This document shows positions 37,287-47,241 of a stretch of DNA of 64,000 nt, one piece after another. The notes below the pieces were generated by a model. It did no database searches. It had not been told where the DNA came from and saw nothing but the letters and a program-made list of their open reading frames with translations. The position numbers were made by a program, and so were the translations under genes. Source of the stretch: Amycolatopsis sp. EV170708-02-1 (GTDB lineage Bacteria; Actinomycetota; Actinomycetes; Mycobacteriales; Pseudonocardiaceae); NCBI RefSeq assembly GCF_022479115.1, contig NZ_CP092497.1:7378001-7442000 (forward strand), in the 5' to 3' direction. How positions within the stretch are numbered: the stretch's first letter is position 1; each line of letters starts with the position of its first letter.

Positions 37287-39542
37287 TCAGCTCGCCGTGC
37301 CGCGGAATCCCTTGAGCCGCAGGCTGTTCGTGACCACGAAGACCGAGCTGAACGCCATCGCGGCGCCGGCGATCATCGGGTTGAGCAGCCCCGCCGCGGC
37401 CAGTGGCAGCGCCGCGACGTTGTAGGCGAAGGCCCAGAACAGGTTGCCCTTGATGGTGCGCAGCGTCCGCCGCGAGAGCCGGATCGCGTCCACCGCCGCC
37501 CGCAGATCACCGCGGACGAGGGTGAGATCCGACGCCTCGATGGCGACGTCCGTGCCGGTGCCCATGGCCAGGCCGAGGTCGGCCTGTGCCAGCGCGGCCG
37601 CGTCGTTGACGCCGTCGCCCACCATGGCGACCACCTTGCCCTCGCCCTGCAGCCGCTTGACCACGTCGACCTTGTCCTTGGGCAGGACCTCGGCGATCAC
37701 CTCGGTGATCCCGACCTCCGCGGCCACCGCGCGGGCCACGGCCTCGTTGTCCCCGGTGAGCAGGACCGGGGTCAGGCCGAGCGCCCGCAGCCGCGTGATG
37801 GCTTCGGCGGACGTCGGCTTCACCGTGTCGGCGACGACGAGTACGGCACGGGCCTTCCCGTCCCAGCCGACCACGATCGCCGTCCGGCCGTCCTTCTCTT
37901 CGGACGCCTTGGCCTCGGCGAGGTTCGCCGTCAGGTGGTGCGCCCACTCCTCCAGCAGCGCGCTACGCCCGGCCAGCACCGCCTTGCCGTCGACGATCCC
38001 TTGCACGCCAAGGCCTTCGACGTTGGTGAACTCCTCGACGGCGGGCAGCTCGCCCACCCGCTCCCGTGCCGCGCGGGCGATGGCCTGCGCGATCGGGTGC
38101 TCCGACGCGTTCTCCAGCGCACCGGCCAAGCGCAGCGTCGTCTCCTCGTCGGCGCCTTCGGCGACGTGGACCGCCACCAGCGACATCTGCCCGGTGGTCA
38201 CGGTGCCGGTCTTGTCGAGGACCACCGTGTCGACCGACCGGGTGGACTCCAGCACTTCCGGCCCCTTGATCAGGATCCCGAGCTGCGCGCCCCGTCCGGT
38301 ACCCACGAGCAGCGCGGTCGGCGTCGCCAGCCCCAGTGCGCACGGGCAGGCGATGATCAGCACGGCCACCGCGGCGGTGAACGCCGCCGCCACCGAACCA
38401 CCGGCCCCGAGCCAGAACATCAGCGTGCCGACGGCGAGCGCGATCACGATCGGCACGAACACACCCGAAACCCGGTCGGCCAGCCGCTGGACCTGCGCCT
38501 TGCCGGTCTGCGCGTCCTCCACCAGCTTCGCCATCTGCGCGAGCTGCGTGTCCGCGCCGACCCGCGTCGCACGGACGACGAGCCGTCCGCCCGCGTTGAC
38601 CGTCGCGCCGACCACGGAGTCGCCGGGGCCGACCTCGACGGGGACGCTCTCGCCGGTCAGCATGCTGGCGTCGACGGCGGAACTGCCTTCGGTGATCACG
38701 CCGTCGGTGGCGATCTTCTCCCCCGGCCGGACCACGAACCGGTCCCCGACGATGAGCCGGTCGACCGGGATCCGCTCTTCCTTGCCGTCACGGAGTACGG
38801 CGACGTCCTTCGCGCCCAGCTCCAGCAACGCCCGCAGCGCGGCACCCGCCCGGCGCTTGGACCGCGCCTCGAAGTACCGCCCAGCGAGGATGAACGTCGT
38901 CACCCCGGCGGCGACCTCGAGGTAGATGTTGCCGTCCCCGGCCATCCGCTCCACGGTCAGCTCGAAGGCGTGCGTCATGCCCGGCGTTCCCGCGCTGCCG
39001 AACAGCAGCGCGTACAGCGACCACAGGAACGCGGCGAGCGTGCCCATCGAGATCAGGGTGTCCATGGTGGCCGCGCCGTGGCGCAGATTCGCCCACGCCG
39101 CCTTGTGGAACGGCCACGCCGCCCACACCAGCACCGGCGCGGCCAGCGTCAGCGAGATCCACTGCCAGTAGGTGAACTGGAACGCCGGCACCATCGCCAG
39201 CAGGATCACCGGCACCGACAGCACCGTGGAACCGATCAGCCGCTGCCGCAACGGCGCGATCGGATCGGCCTCCTCGGCGGGCCCGTCCGGCCGCTCCTGC
39301 TTCGGCGGAGCGGGCAGGGCGGCCGCGTAACCGGCCGCCTCCACCTGCTCGATCAGCCGCTGGGGTTCGATGTCCCCGCTGTAGGTGACCTTCGCCTTCT
39401 CCGTGGCGTAATTGACCGTGGCGGTGACGCCGTCCAGCTTGTTCAGCTTCTTCTCGATGCGCATCGCGCACGACGCGCAGGTCATCCCGGTGATCGCGAG
39501 TTCGACCTCGGCCGTGGTGGCCTGGTCCAGATCGGAAGTCAT
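37287..39542 (-). CDS. copA: Copper-exporting P1B-type ATPase CopA
   Basis: A 751-residue heavy-metal ATPase. One N-terminal metal domain has GMTCASC (residues 19-25). Eight membrane helices follow, with the Cu(I)-type CPC in IIACPCALG in helix 6. The remaining signatures are TGES in the actuator, DKTGT at the phosphorylation site, the SEHP nucleotide contact and [13 protein letters not shown]. The NxxxP-type helix 7 ([12 protein letters not shown]) and MxxSS helix 8 (MAFSSVFVV) match CopA. It pumps Cu(I) out of the cytosol. It is last in the leftward operon csoR-copZ-exported protein-copA, presumably derepressed by copper through CsoR. Confidence 0.95.
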   Translation of the reverse strand: MTSDLDQATTAEVELAITGMTCASCAMRIEKKLNKLDGVTATVNYATEKAKVTYSGDIEPQRLIEQVEAAGYAAALPAPPKQERPDGPAEEADPIAPLRQRLIGSTVLSVPVILLAMVPAFQFTYWQWISLTLAAPVLVWAAWPFHKAAWANLRHGAATMDTLISMGTLAAFLWSLYALLFGSAGTPGMTHAFELTVERMAGDGNIYLEVAAGVTTFILAGRYFEARSKRRAGAALRALLELGAKDVAVLRDGKEERIPVDRLIVGDRFVVRPGEKIATDGVITEGSSAVDASMLTGESVPVEVGPGDSVVGATVNAGGRLVVRATRVGADTQLAQMAKLVEDAQTGKAQVQRLADRVSGVFVPIVIALAVGTLMFWLGAGGSVAAAFTAAVAVLIIACPCALGLATPTALLVGTGRGAQLGILIKGPEVLESTRSVDTVVLDKTGTVTTGQMSLVAVHVAEGADEETTLRLAGALENASEHPIAQAIARAARERVGELPAVEEFTNVEGLGVQGIVDGKAVLAGRSALLEEWAHHLTANLAEAKASEEKDGRTAIVVGWDGKARAVLVVADTVKPTSAEAITRLRALGLTPVLLTGDNEAVARAVAAEVGITEVIAEVLPKDKVDVVKRLQGEGKVVAMVGDGVNDAAALAQADLGLAMGTGTDVAIEASDLTLVRGDLRAAVDAIRLSRRTLRTIKGNLFWAFAYNVAALPLAAAGLLNPMIAGAAMAFSSVFVVTNSLRLKGFRGTAS

Positions 39543-39568
39543 CGTGGTCGCTCCTTTCGTGCTCGCGG

Positions 39569-40537
39569 TCAGCCGTGTCCGCCGTGGCCGTCGTCGGCCG
39601 CCGGGGGTGGGGTGGGGTCCTGGGACGCCGAAGGGGCCGGGGCGGGGGTGCCCGCGGTGGCGACGGTGAACTCGGCGGTGCGGACCTTGCCCTGGTGCTG
39701 GAAGTCGAGGAACAGCCGGTACGTCCCCGCCGAGGGGACTTCGGCGAAGAAGGTCACCGCCGGACCGGGCTTCGTGCGACCGTCCCCGGGCTCGCCGTCC
39801 GGGTGGACGTGCAGGTACGCGAGGTCGCCGCCGCGCAGCGCCACCAGATGCCCGTAGGCGCCCAGGTACGGCTGCAGATCGGTCACGTCGCGGCCGTCCT
39901 TGGTCACCGTCAAGGTCACCTGCGACGACTTGCCCGGCGTCAGCTCACCGTCCAGGCGGACTTGGTAGCCGTCGACGTTCGCGACGCGCGAAGGCCGGTG
40001 CTCGACGGGTTTGAAATCCCCCGCCGCGGCGACGTCGACACCGAGTGTCGAGGCCGAGCCGCCCGTCGGCTTGAAGTCCGCGAAGACGCGGTAGCTGCCC
40101 GCTTCGGGCAGGGCCAGCGGGACACTCCACACGCCGTCGGGCGCGAGTTCGGGGTGCACGTGCTGGAAACCGGCCGTGTCTCGCCGGACGACGATCAGGT
40201 GCATCCGCTTCTCGTGTTCGACGTCGTACGCGGTGACCGGCGCGCCGTCCGGGCCGAGGATCTTGAAGGAGAAGGGCTGGTTCGTCCCCGGCGTGAGCGT
40301 CGTGGTGGTGGGCGTGAGGGTGTAGCCGCCCCTGGACGACGCGAGCCCGCCGGGCTCGTCGGTCGGCGCCGCCTCCGCGACGGTGCCGCTGTGAGCGTCC
40401 CCATGCCCGGCGTCCTCGCCGCCGGGAAGGCCGGCGGCGCCGGCGAAAGGACCGACAGCGGTGCCTGCGGCCCAGGCGCCACCGGCGACCAGGGCAAGCG
40501 CCACACCGTAGGCGGAGAGCTTCGCAACTGTGTTCAT
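39569..40537 (-). CDS. Exported His-rich protein of the copper operon
   Basis: A 322-residue protein with a signal/anchor segment ([19 protein letters not shown], residues 7-25). Metal-binding-type clusters follow: HGDAHSG after the anchor, QHVHPE and LHVHPD in two similar beta-rich halves (about 90-190 and 195-290), and a HGGHG tail. The repeated [13 protein letters not shown] / [12 protein letters not shown] pattern suggests two related immunoglobulin-like (YtkA/cupredoxin-like) domains. It likely binds copper outside the membrane. The ATG at 40537 has AAGGA seven bases upstream; an ATG eight codons earlier lacks one. It lies 26 bases before copA. Confidence 0.8.
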   Translation of the reverse strand: MNTVAKLSAYGVALALVAGGAWAAGTAVGPFAGAAGLPGGEDAGHGDAHSGTVAEAAPTDEPGGLASSRGGYTLTPTTTTLTPGTNQPFSFKILGPDGAPVTAYDVEHEKRMHLIVVRRDTAGFQHVHPELAPDGVWSVPLALPEAGSYRVFADFKPTGGSASTLGVDVAAAGDFKPVEHRPSRVANVDGYQVRLDGELTPGKSSQVTLTVTKDGRDVTDLQPYLGAYGHLVALRGGDLAYLHVHPDGEPGDGRTKPGPAVTFFAEVPSAGTYRLFLDFQHQGKVRTAEFTVATAGTPAPAPSASQDPTPPPAADDGHGGHG

Positions 40538-40584
40538 CGTGAAGTCCTTAGTGCGGGCCATGACCCGCGATCGGGGACCGCGGC

Positions 40585-40791
40585 TCAGGCGGTCAGCTCG
40601 TATCCGGCTTCTTCGACGGCGGCGCGCACCTCGGCGACCGCGGGTTCCCGGGATCCGGTCACGGTCACCGCTCCGGTGGGCAGATCCACGCGGACGCCGG
40701 TGACGCCGTCGATCTTGCCGACCTCTTCGGTGACGGAGCGGACGCAGTGGTCGCAGGTCATGCCGGTGACGGTGTAGGTGGTCTCGCTCAT
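40585..40791 (-). CDS. copZ: Copper chaperone CopZ
   Basis: A 68-residue heavy-metal-associated domain with GMTCDHC (residues 10-16). It binds Cu(I) in the cytosol and delivers it to CopA. It lies between csoR (21 bases upstream) and the exported His-rich protein and belongs to the CsoR-controlled operon. Length and single-domain form are standard. Confidence 0.93.
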   Translation of the reverse strand: MSETTYTVTGMTCDHCVRSVTEEVGKIDGVTGVRVDLPTGAVTVTGSREPAVAEVRAAVEEAGYELTA

Positions 40792-40812
40792 CGTGGTTCT
40801 CCTTGCGGGATA

Positions 40813-41094
40813 TCAGGAACGGACGAGGCGGGCGATGACGTCGCTCGCCTCCTTGATCTTTTCGTCGGCTTCGTCGCCGCCCTTGGCGATGGCGTCGGAC
40901 ACGCAGTGCCGGAGGTGTTCGTCCATCAACCCCAGCGACACCGACTGCAACGCCTTGGTGGCCGCGGACACCTGCGTGAGGATGTCGATGCAGTACTTGT
41001 CCTCTTCGACCATTCGCTGCAGGCCGCGGATCTGTCCTTCGATCCGCCGCAGCCGGGTCAGGTATTCGTCCTTGCCTTGCGTGTATCCGTGCAT
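40813..41094 (-). CDS. csoR: Copper-sensing repressor CsoR (copy 1)
   Basis: A 93-residue CsoR/RcnR protein. Cu(I) ligands are Cys35 (DKYCID), His60 and Cys64 (DEHLRHC), the exact C-H-C spacing of Mycobacterium tuberculosis CsoR. The apo-tetramer represses; copper releases it. The ATG at 41094 has GGAGG five bases upstream; the GTG four codons earlier overlaps that site. It heads the copZ-copA operon and faces a second CsoR across 146 bases with two operators. Confidence 0.93.
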   Translation of the reverse strand: MHGYTQGKDEYLTRLRRIEGQIRGLQRMVEEDKYCIDILTQVSAATKALQSVSLGLMDEHLRHCVSDAIAKGGDEADEKIKEASDVIARLVRS

Positions 41095-41119
41095 CTCGAC
41101 CTCCACCGAGGACTCTACA

Positions 41120-41134
41120 TACCCTAGGGGGGTA
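41120..41134. promoter_or_regulatory. CsoR-type operator near csoR copy 1
   Basis: TACCCTAGGGGGGTA, 26 bases before the csoR copy 1 start; the same distance as the MFS-side operator. Confidence 0.75.
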
Positions 41135-41146
41135 GGGCAACCGGCA

Positions 41147-41161
41147 TACCCCAGTGGCGTA
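41147..41161. promoter_or_regulatory. CsoR-type operator in csoR/csoR divergent region
   Basis: TACCCCAGTGGCGTA, extended to CATAC/GTATG at 41145-41163. Its centre is 27 bases from the operator at 41120 and 87 bases from the second csoR start. Confidence 0.65.
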
Positions 41162-41240
41162 TGTCACCGCCCGCCTTCGACGCGCCACCCCGGACGGGGC
41201 ATGATGGGGACGTCCGCGAATCCCGACTCGAGGAGCGAGC

Positions 41241-41522
41241 GTGGCCGATCACGGCGACGACAAGGAGCGCCAGCTCAAACGCCTACGACGCGTCGAGGGG
41301 CAGATCCGTGGCCTGCAGAAGATGGTCGAAGAGGACAAGTACTGCATCGACGTCCTCACCCAGGTCTCGGCGGCGACCCGGGCCCTGCAATCGTTCTCCC
41401 TCGAACTCCTCGAGCGGCACATGGCGGGCTGCGTCGTCGAAGCCGCCGCGAAAGGCGGCCCCGAGGCGGACAGGAAGATCCGGGAAGCCTCCGAAGCGAT
41501 CGCGCGCCTGGTGCGTTCCTGA
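41241..41522 (+). CDS. CsoR-family repressor (copy 2)
   Basis: A 93-residue paralogue of the divergent CsoR with ligands in the same place (Cys35 in DKYCID, His60 and Cys64 in ERHMAGC). The N-terminus and the last helix differ, so operators or partners may differ. The GTG start at 41241 follows GAGGAGCGAGC. It is transcribed alone and faces the convergent CDGSH gene. Copper sensing is expected from the C-H-C set; other family members sense other metals or persulfide. Confidence 0.88.
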   Translation: MADHGDDKERQLKRLRRVEGQIRGLQKMVEEDKYCIDVLTQVSAATRALQSFSLELLERHMAGCVVEAAAKGGPEADRKIREASEAIARLVRS

Positions 41523-41573
41523 ACCTCCTGACACACGAAGCGGGCGGATGACCTTCAGTCACCCGCCCGCTTC

Positions 41574-41795
41574 TCATTCTTCCCTGGTCGCCGTGAACCC
41601 GGTCCGGACATGGGCGCCGTCGCAGAACGGCTTTTTCGCCGACTTCCCGCACCGGCACAGCACTTGCGTGCGCCCGATCGGCTCGTACTCTTCGCCGTCG
41701 TGGCCGACGAGCCAGACCGGCCCTTTCACCTGATACGGCCCGTTGTCCACGACCTTGATGACGACGGCCGGTTCAATTCCGTTGTCCTCGGCCAT
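41574..41795 (-). CDS. CDGSH iron-sulfur domain protein
   Basis: A 73-residue protein with CRCGKSAKKPFCDGAH, the C-x-C-x2-S-x3-P-x-C-D-G-x-x-H motif that binds a labile [2Fe-2S] cluster through three Cys and one His. Such proteins act in redox or cluster sensing. Start ATG 41795 is five bases after the second CopZ gene, so the two are co-transcribed under the operator at 42038. Confidence 0.88.
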   Translation of the reverse strand: MAEDNGIEPAVVIKVVDNGPYQVKGPVWLVGHDGEEYEPIGRTQVLCRCGKSAKKPFCDGAHVRTGFTATREE

Positions 41796-41800
41796 CACCT

Positions 41801-42007
41801 TCAGCCGACCACCTCGTAGCCGGCCTCCTCGACCGCGGATCGCACCAGCCGCGCGTCGACCGGCCCCTCGCTCACGACGGTCACTTCGCCGGTCGCGATA
41901 TCCGCGTCGACGTCGCTGACCCCGGCGACGCCGTTCACCGCCGCCGTCACCTTGTTCAGGCAACCCGAGCACGTCATGCCCTTCACCGTGTACACGGTGG
42001 TGTCCAT
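41801..42007 (-). CDS. copZ: Second copper chaperone-like HMA protein
   Basis: A 68-residue heavy-metal-associated domain with GMTCSGC (residues 10-16), paralogous to the CopZ at 40585. The Asp-rich middle (DVDADIATG) differs from copy 1. It heads a two-gene unit with the CDGSH protein, with a CsoR-type operator 30 bases before its start. A separate copper-delivery target, or a backup, are both possible. Confidence 0.9.
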   Translation of the reverse strand: MDTTVYTVKGMTCSGCLNKVTAAVNGVAGVSDVDADIATGEVTVVSEGPVDARLVRSAVEEAGYEVVG

Positions 42008-42037
42008 CGGCTTTCACCCTTCGGTTCGATATTACAT

Positions 42038-42052
42038 TACCCCCGTAGGGTA
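42038..42052. promoter_or_regulatory. CsoR-type operator of second copZ unit
   Basis: TACCCCCGTAGGGTA, 30 bases upstream of the ATG at 42007. The sixth copy of the palindrome in the window. Confidence 0.7.
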
Positions 42053-42077
42053 TAGCACAGGATGCGGGCGCACCAAA

Positions 42078-42132
42078 GTCCGTGAAGGCCTCCTTGAGGG
42101 ACTCTGGATCCCTCAAGGAGGCCTTCACGGAC
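42078..42132. repeat. Perfect 24-bp-arm hairpin, CCGTGAAGG family
   Basis: Arms 42078-42101 and 42109-42132 pair exactly around CTCTGGA. They begin GTCCGTGAAGGCCTCC. The hairpin lies 28 bases past the stop of the leftward methyltransferase gene and could serve as its terminator. Confidence 0.8.
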
Positions 42133-42160
42133 AGCTGATACGGGGTAGGGGTTTAGCGGC

Positions 42161-42928
42161 TCACAGGTCGGACTTCAGGACCTCGTCGGCGTCCTTGACG
42201 AGCACCATCACGTCCTGATGGCGATCCCACGCGGCCTCGTCGTATCCGGCGAGGCGCAGGCCGGGCGTCTCCAGCGCGCGCTGCACCGCCCAGCCGGGCG
42301 AGCTGAGCGAGATGCCGTAGCCGTCGTTGCCCGCGTAGTCGTTGTAGCCGAAACCGCACGCCTTGTACGCGGCGAGCATGCGGTCGGTCGCACGGGTGTC
42401 CAGCCCGTAGTCCTTGCCCGCCTCGGCGCGTATCGCCATCCGGCGGCCGTGCGTGGTGACCACGGCGACGCCACCGGGAGCCAGCGCGCGCGAGAAGTAG
42501 CGCAGCAGCGGACCCCAGTTCGGGGCATCGAGATGGGTCAGCACCGAACCGCACCACAGCAGGTCCACCCCGGTCACCTGCTCGATGTCGTCGACGTCCG
42601 GGGCACCGGGCACCGCCCGAGCGCCGAACGCCTCGGCGCAACCGGCCAGCGCCGCCGGGTCCATGTCGCACGCGATCAGCTCCGCCGCCGGGAAAGCGGC
42701 CCGCAGCGAACGCATCACCCGGCCGTAACCACACCCGAAGTCCAAGACCCGCTTCGGTTCCGGACGCCCCGTGACCCGCAACGCGGCGAGCACCGCGCGC
42801 AACGCGTCCCTGGACACGCTCAGGTAGTGCGCGGTGTTGTTGCCCGCGAACATGCTGTCGCCCTCGGCGATCGTCGTGCTGACTCTCGCCATGATGCCCG
42901 CGACGGTCTCGTCCAGCGTCTCGCTCAT
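42161..42928 (-). CDS. Class I SAM-dependent methyltransferase
   Basis: A 255-residue methyltransferase. Motif I is VLDFGCGYGRVMRSL near residue 60, the acidic residue of motif II is in LIACDMDP, and a motif III-like segment is LAPGGVAVVTTHG. The acceptor is unknown and the gene stands alone. The start ATG 42928 has AGGGGGA six bases upstream. A hairpin follows its stop. Divergent from the secreted protein gene at 43060. Confidence 0.88.
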   Translation of the reverse strand: MSETLDETVAGIMARVSTTIAEGDSMFAGNNTAHYLSVSRDALRAVLAALRVTGRPEPKRVLDFGCGYGRVMRSLRAAFPAAELIACDMDPAALAGCAEAFGARAVPGAPDVDDIEQVTGVDLLWCGSVLTHLDAPNWGPLLRYFSRALAPGGVAVVTTHGRRMAIRAEAGKDYGLDTRATDRMLAAYKACGFGYNDYAGNDGYGISLSSPGWAVQRALETPGLRLAGYDEAAWDRHQDVMVLVKDADEVLKSDL

Positions 42929-43059
42929 TCGTCCCCCTGGGTGGTCGTCCCGCACGGCAACCGTAGCGGTCCCCGAACAGGGTTCGAATGACCCCTGCGC
43001 ACGGTGCCGGGCGCGATCTACCGTCGGGCAAAGCGATACCCGGATCCGAAGGGAACACC

Positions 43060-43500
43060 ATGGCCCGTTTTTCGCGCCTTCTCACGCCGGTCGCGGCGAC
43101 CGCGCTGATTCTTTTGTCGCAGGTGTTCGCCACGAACGCCAGTGCCGCGGCGTCCGGTGCCGGCAGTATCGACGTCGGACCGGTCAGCATGGCCACCTCG
43201 ATGGAATGCTGGGGAGAACGCAAGTCCGTGGGTGACGCGTGGGTCACTCTCGACGGAGACCGCGTCACGGTACGAGACCACTGCGCCGACGGGAATCCGG
43301 TCATGGCCCGCGTGCAGATGACGGTCGACGGAACCGCACGGTATTGGATGTGTTACAACAATTCGGGCGGTGGTACCACGAAGGTGTGCGACCACGATTG
43401 GCCTGAAGGATTCGTCGGATTCAAAACGGTGATCTTCTTTGCCTGGGACGGTATCCGCGAATACAAAATGGGGACCTTGCGGCACTGGCGGGACGGATAG
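43060..43500 (+). CDS. Small secreted protein of unknown function
   Basis: A 146-residue protein with a signal peptide (RFSRLLTPVAATALILLSQV, cleavage near NASA-AA at about 30-34). The mature part is about 112 residues with four Cys (ECWGE, DHCAD, WMCYN, KVCDHD), enough for two disulfides, and several Trp/Tyr. I do not recognise a family. The ATG at 43060 follows GAAGGGAA. A strong terminator follows, so it is a single-gene transcript. Confidence 0.75.
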   Translation: MARFSRLLTPVAATALILLSQVFATNASAAASGAGSIDVGPVSMATSMECWGERKSVGDAWVTLDGDRVTVRDHCADGNPVMARVQMTVDGTARYWMCYNNSGGGTTKVCDHDWPEGFVGFKTVIFFAWDGIREYKMGTLRHWRDG

Positions 43501-43520
43501 TCCTCTCGCCCCGACTTCCC

Positions 43521-43552
43521 GCACGCACCGGCTCGGTCGAGCCGGTGCGTGC
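43521..43552 (+). terminator. Terminator after small secreted protein gene
   Basis: GCACGCACCGGCTC, loop GGTC, exact complement. It starts 21 bases after the stop codon and 47 bases before the SARP gene. Confidence 0.8.
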
Positions 43553-43598
43553 CCGTACGCCACACTGGTGGCGGTGAGCGGGCGCTGGGGAGGATGCG

Positions 43599-46586
43599 GT
43601 GGAGTTTCGGGTACTGGGTCCGCTGCGGGTCCGGCGCGACGGGCGGGACGAGGCGCCCGCGGGACGGTTGCAGGGCATCCTGCTCGGTGTGCTGCTCGCG
43701 CGAGCGAACCAGCCGGTGCCGGTGGACGTGCTGACCGGCGCGTTGTGGGGTGACCACCGAGACCCGCGGCACGGCCAGCGGCTGCAGCTCCACGTTCACC
43801 GGCTCCGGAGTGTGCTCGCCGAGCCGGATCGGCTGTCGTTCGGTGAAGCGGGCTACCGGCTGCGGGTGCTGCCGGGAGAGCTGGACTCGGAGCGGTTCGC
43901 GTCGCTGTTCGACGAAGCGCGAGAAGTCGCCAGTGAGAACCCACAGCGTGCGGTCGACGTCCTGCGCGGTGCGTTGGGCCTGTGGCACGGCGACCCGTTC
44001 CGTGACGTGGACGTCCCGCTGCTCGCGGACTGGGCGCAGCGGCTCACCGAGCTCAGGTCGGTCGCGCTGGAGACGCTCTACGAGGCCGAACTCGCCTGCG
44101 GGCTGAACGCGGCGATCATCGGCGAACTGACGGATCTGGTGCGCCGGTACCCGGTTCGCGAGCGGCTGCACGGCCTGCTCATGACCGCCCTGTACCGCGC
44201 CGGGCAGCAGGCCGAAGCGTTGCGGGCGTATCGCACGGCACGGGACACGCTCGTCGAAGAACTCGGCGTGGACCCCGGCCCCGAGTTGCGTGAGCTGCAT
44301 CAGCGCATGCTCGCGGGAGAGTCACTGGCGCCGGACGAGAAGACCCCGCCCACGAGTGTGCCCGCCCAGCTGCCGGTGGACGTGCGCGGATTCGTGGGCA
44401 GGGACACCGAGCTCGCGGAACTCGACGGCCTCCTCGCCACCGGGGAGGCCGCGGTGGTCTCGGCCGTCGCCGGAACCGCCGGAGTGGGCAAGACGGCGCT
44501 GGCCGTGCGCTGGGCACACCGGGTGCGGGACCGGTTCCCCGACGGCCAGCTGTACGTCGATCTGCGTGGCTACGGCCCCGACCAGCCGGTCTCGCCGGAA
44601 GACGCGCTGGCGGGCTTCCTGCGCGCGCTGGACTTGGACGGCGCGGCGATCCCGCAGGACCTCGCCGAGCGCGCCGCGCGGTTTCGCACCCTCGTCGCCC
44701 GTCGCCGGATGCTGATCGTGCTGGACAACGCCCGCACGGTCGAGCAGGTGCGTCCCCTGCTGCCCGGGAGCTCTTCGTGTTTCGTGGTGGCGACCAGCCG
44801 GGACGCGCTGGCCGGTCTCGTCGCCCGCGAGGGCGCCCACCGGCTCGATCTCGATCGGCTGCCGGACGAGGACGCCCGCGTTCTGCTCCGCGAACTGCTC
44901 GCCGACCGGGTGGACGCCGAGCCAGAGGCGGCCGCCGCCTTGGTGGAACGGTGCGCCCGGCTGCCCTTGGCGTTACGGATCGCCGCCGAGCTGATCCGGT
45001 CGCGGCCCGCTCGCGGCCTCGGCGAATTCGTCGACGAGCTTTCCCGCCAGCAGGACGCTCTCGATCTGCTGGACGTCGACGGTGATCCGCAGACCGCCGT
45101 GCGCGCCGTGTTCTCGTGGTCGTACCGGAAGCTGGACGCGGTGGCGGCCCGGCTGTTCCGCCTCCTCGGCCTGCATCCCGGGCACGACACGGACGACCAC
45201 GCGGCGGCGGCGCTGGCCGGCACCGGGCCGCGGGAGACGCGCCGCGCGCTGGACGTGCTGCGCAGGGCCCATCTCGTCGATCAGTCTTCCGACGGCCGCT
45301 ACCGTTCCCACGATCTGCTGCGGGCGTACGCCGCCGAACTCGCCGAAACCACCGACAGCGCCGACGAACGCGAGGCCGCGCTGAGCAGGCTGCTCGACCA
45401 CTACCTGTCCACGGCTTCGGCCGCGATGGACGTCATCGCGCGAGACGACTACGCCCCGAGGCCGAAGGCGCCGGTCTCCCACGGGGAAGCACCGCTGTTC
45501 TCGACCTACGACCACGCGTGGCGCTGGCTCGACGCCGAGCGGGCCAACCTGCTGGAGGTCTGCGGGCACGGCGGGCCGGCGTCCGTGATCCACCTGTCGG
45601 AGACCGTGTGGCGTTACCTCGACACCGGCGGGTACTACGACGACGCGGTCGTCCTGCACACTCGCACGGTCGACGCCGCTCGTGCCCTGAAAGACGAACG
45701 CGCGGAAGCGAGGGCGCGACGCATTCTCGGTGCCACGATGTCACGCAGGGGCCAGGACCGCGAAGCGATCGACCATCTCGAATGGGCGATGGCCGCGTTC
45801 CACCGCACCGGGGATCGGGGGTTCCAGGCGGCGACGCTGAGCTTTCTCGGCTGTGTGTACGGGAAGAAGGGCGAGCTGGAAGTGGCCCGGCACCGGTTCG
45901 AGCAGGCACTCGCGCTGACCGATCCGGACGAAAGCTGGTATCTGCACTGCGCGGTCAGGATCAACCATTCCCAGAACCTGCTGAGCCTCGGCCTTCCCGA
46001 AGAGGCCAGGCGGCATCTCGACGTGGCTTTCGCCCTGTGCCAGGAAAATCACGACGAACACATCGAATGCAACGCGGTCAACCTCCTGGCCAAGATGTAC
46101 CTCCACATCGGACAGGACGACGCAGCCTTCGACCACGCCCAGCGCGGCATGGCTCTCGCCAGGGCATCGGGTTTCCGCACCCAGGAAGCGGATTGCCTGA
46201 GGGTTATGGGGGTGGTGTACCGGCGACGGGGCGACGGCGAGCGGGCCTTGCGCCACCACGAGGAAGCGGCGGCACTCGCCCGTGCCATCGGTGACACGGA
46301 AGTGATCTGCGAGACGCTCAACGCGTTGGGCACCACCCACGCCTCAGCGGGACGCCACACCGAGGCCCTCCGCTGGTACGGCGACGCGCTGGCCGTCGCC
46401 ACCGAGGCAGGCCACCGCGAGCAGGTGGCGCACGCCCACGCCGGAATCGGTGACCTCCACGCCGAACGAGGCGAGCACGACGAGGCACGCCGGCACTGGC
46501 TCCAGGTACTCGACTTCTACCGCGACCTCGACGTCCCCCAGGCCGCCGAAATCAGGGCGAAGCTCGAAAACCTGGGCGGCTCATGA
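43599..46586 (+). CDS. AfsR/SARP-type transcriptional regulator (SARP-NB-ARC-TPR)
   Basis: A 995-residue activator. The N-terminal OmpR-like DNA-binding domain (about 1-90) is followed by the bacterial transcriptional activation domain (about 95-240; [20 protein letters not shown]). The NB-ARC ATPase follows, with Walker [13 protein letters not shown] near 290 and LIVLDNAR near 370, then TPR repeats from about 700 to the end. This is the AfsR layout. Such proteins activate secondary-metabolite genes by binding direct repeats near -35. The biosynthetic cluster is 25 kb away, so the target is not evident. GTG start with GGGAGG eight bases upstream. The end overlaps the convergent response regulator gene by six bases. 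Confidence 0.93.
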   Translation: MEFRVLGPLRVRRDGRDEAPAGRLQGILLGVLLARANQPVPVDVLTGALWGDHRDPRHGQRLQLHVHRLRSVLAEPDRLSFGEAGYRLRVLPGELDSERFASLFDEAREVASENPQRAVDVLRGALGLWHGDPFRDVDVPLLADWAQRLTELRSVALETLYEAELACGLNAAIIGELTDLVRRYPVRERLHGLLMTALYRAGQQAEALRAYRTARDTLVEELGVDPGPELRELHQRMLAGESLAPDEKTPPTSVPAQLPVDVRGFVGRDTELAELDGLLATGEAAVVSAVAGTAGVGKTALAVRWAHRVRDRFPDGQLYVDLRGYGPDQPVSPEDALAGFLRALDLDGAAIPQDLAERAARFRTLVARRRMLIVLDNARTVEQVRPLLPGSSSCFVVATSRDALAGLVAREGAHRLDLDRLPDEDARVLLRELLADRVDAEPEAAAALVERCARLPLALRIAAELIRSRPARGLGEFVDELSRQQDALDLLDVDGDPQTAVRAVFSWSYRKLDAVAARLFRLLGLHPGHDTDDHAAAALAGTGPRETRRALDVLRRAHLVDQSSDGRYRSHDLLRAYAAELAETTDSADEREAALSRLLDHYLSTASAAMDVIARDDYAPRPKAPVSHGEAPLFSTYDHAWRWLDAERANLLEVCGHGGPASVIHLSETVWRYLDTGGYYDDAVVLHTRTVDAARALKDERAEARARRILGATMSRRGQDREAIDHLEWAMAAFHRTGDRGFQAATLSFLGCVYGKKGELEVARHRFEQALALTDPDESWYLHCAVRINHSQNLLSLGLPEEARRHLDVAFALCQENHDEHIECNAVNLLAKMYLHIGQDDAAFDHAQRGMALARASGFRTQEADCLRVMGVVYRRRGDGERALRHHEEAAALARAIGDTEVICETLNALGTTHASAGRHTEALRWYGDALAVATEAGHREQVAHAHAGIGDLHAERGEHDEARRHWLQVLDFYRDLDVPQAAEIRAKLENLGGS

Positions 46587-47204
46587 ATCCCGCGAGCCGA
46601 GCAGGGCCCGCGCGCGCAACGCGGCCTGGGTCCGGCTGGTGACGCCGAGTTTGGCCAGCACATTGCCGACGTGCACCTTGACCGTGCGTTCGGCCAGCCC
46701 GAGCCGTCCCGCGATGTCGCGGTTGGACAGTCCGGAACCGAGCAGTGACAGCACTTCGCGCTCGCGCGGGGTCAGGCCCGGGTCACCGGTACCGCACAGC
46801 GTGGCCGCCGCGGACGGGCTGATCACGGTCATCCCGTCGTGCGCGCCGCGGACGGCGGCGGCCAGCTCGGCCCCCGTGGCGTCCTTCAGCACGAAGCCGG
46901 CGGCACCGGCGGCCAGCGCCTGCCGGATCTCGTGCCGCCTCCCGATGGTGGTCAGCATCAGCACGGGCGGCGGGGCGGGCATCCGCTCGCGCAGGCGGCG
47001 CAGGGTCTCCAGGCCGTCCATGTCCGGCAGGTAGAGGTCGAGCAGGACCACGTCGACCGGTTCCCGCGCGGTGCGGAGGAAGTCGAGCAGCTCCGGCCCG
47101 CCGGCGCAGTGCGCGGCGACGGTCAAACCCGGCTGCGCGGCCAGCACCATCGCCAGCCCTTCGCGGACCAGGGCGTGGTCGTCGACCACGACGACACGAA
47201 CCAT
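46581..47204 (-). CDS. NarL/LuxR-type response regulator
   Basis: A 207-residue two-component regulator. The receiver domain has the acidic pair VVVDDH (residues 8-9), phospho-Asp in VVLLDLYLP near 55, and Lys in FVLKDA near 102. The C-terminal LuxR helix-turn-helix is [20 protein letters not shown] onward. The ATG at 47204 with GAGGTGATC upstream is preferred to one seven codons earlier. It faces the histidine kinase gene across 37 bases and is its evident partner. Confidence 0.92.
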   Translation of the reverse strand: MVRVVVVDDHALVREGLAMVLAAQPGLTVAAHCAGGPELLDFLRTAREPVDVVLLDLYLPDMDGLETLRRLRERMPAPPPVLMLTTIGRRHEIRQALAAGAAGFVLKDATGAELAAAVRGAHDGMTVISPSAAATLCGTGDPGLTPREREVLSLLGSGLSNRDIAGRLGLAERTVKVHVGNVLAKLGVTSRTQAALRARALLGSRDS

Positions 47205-47241
47205 GGGATCACCTCGATGGCGCACACTCTACTGTCGGGAC

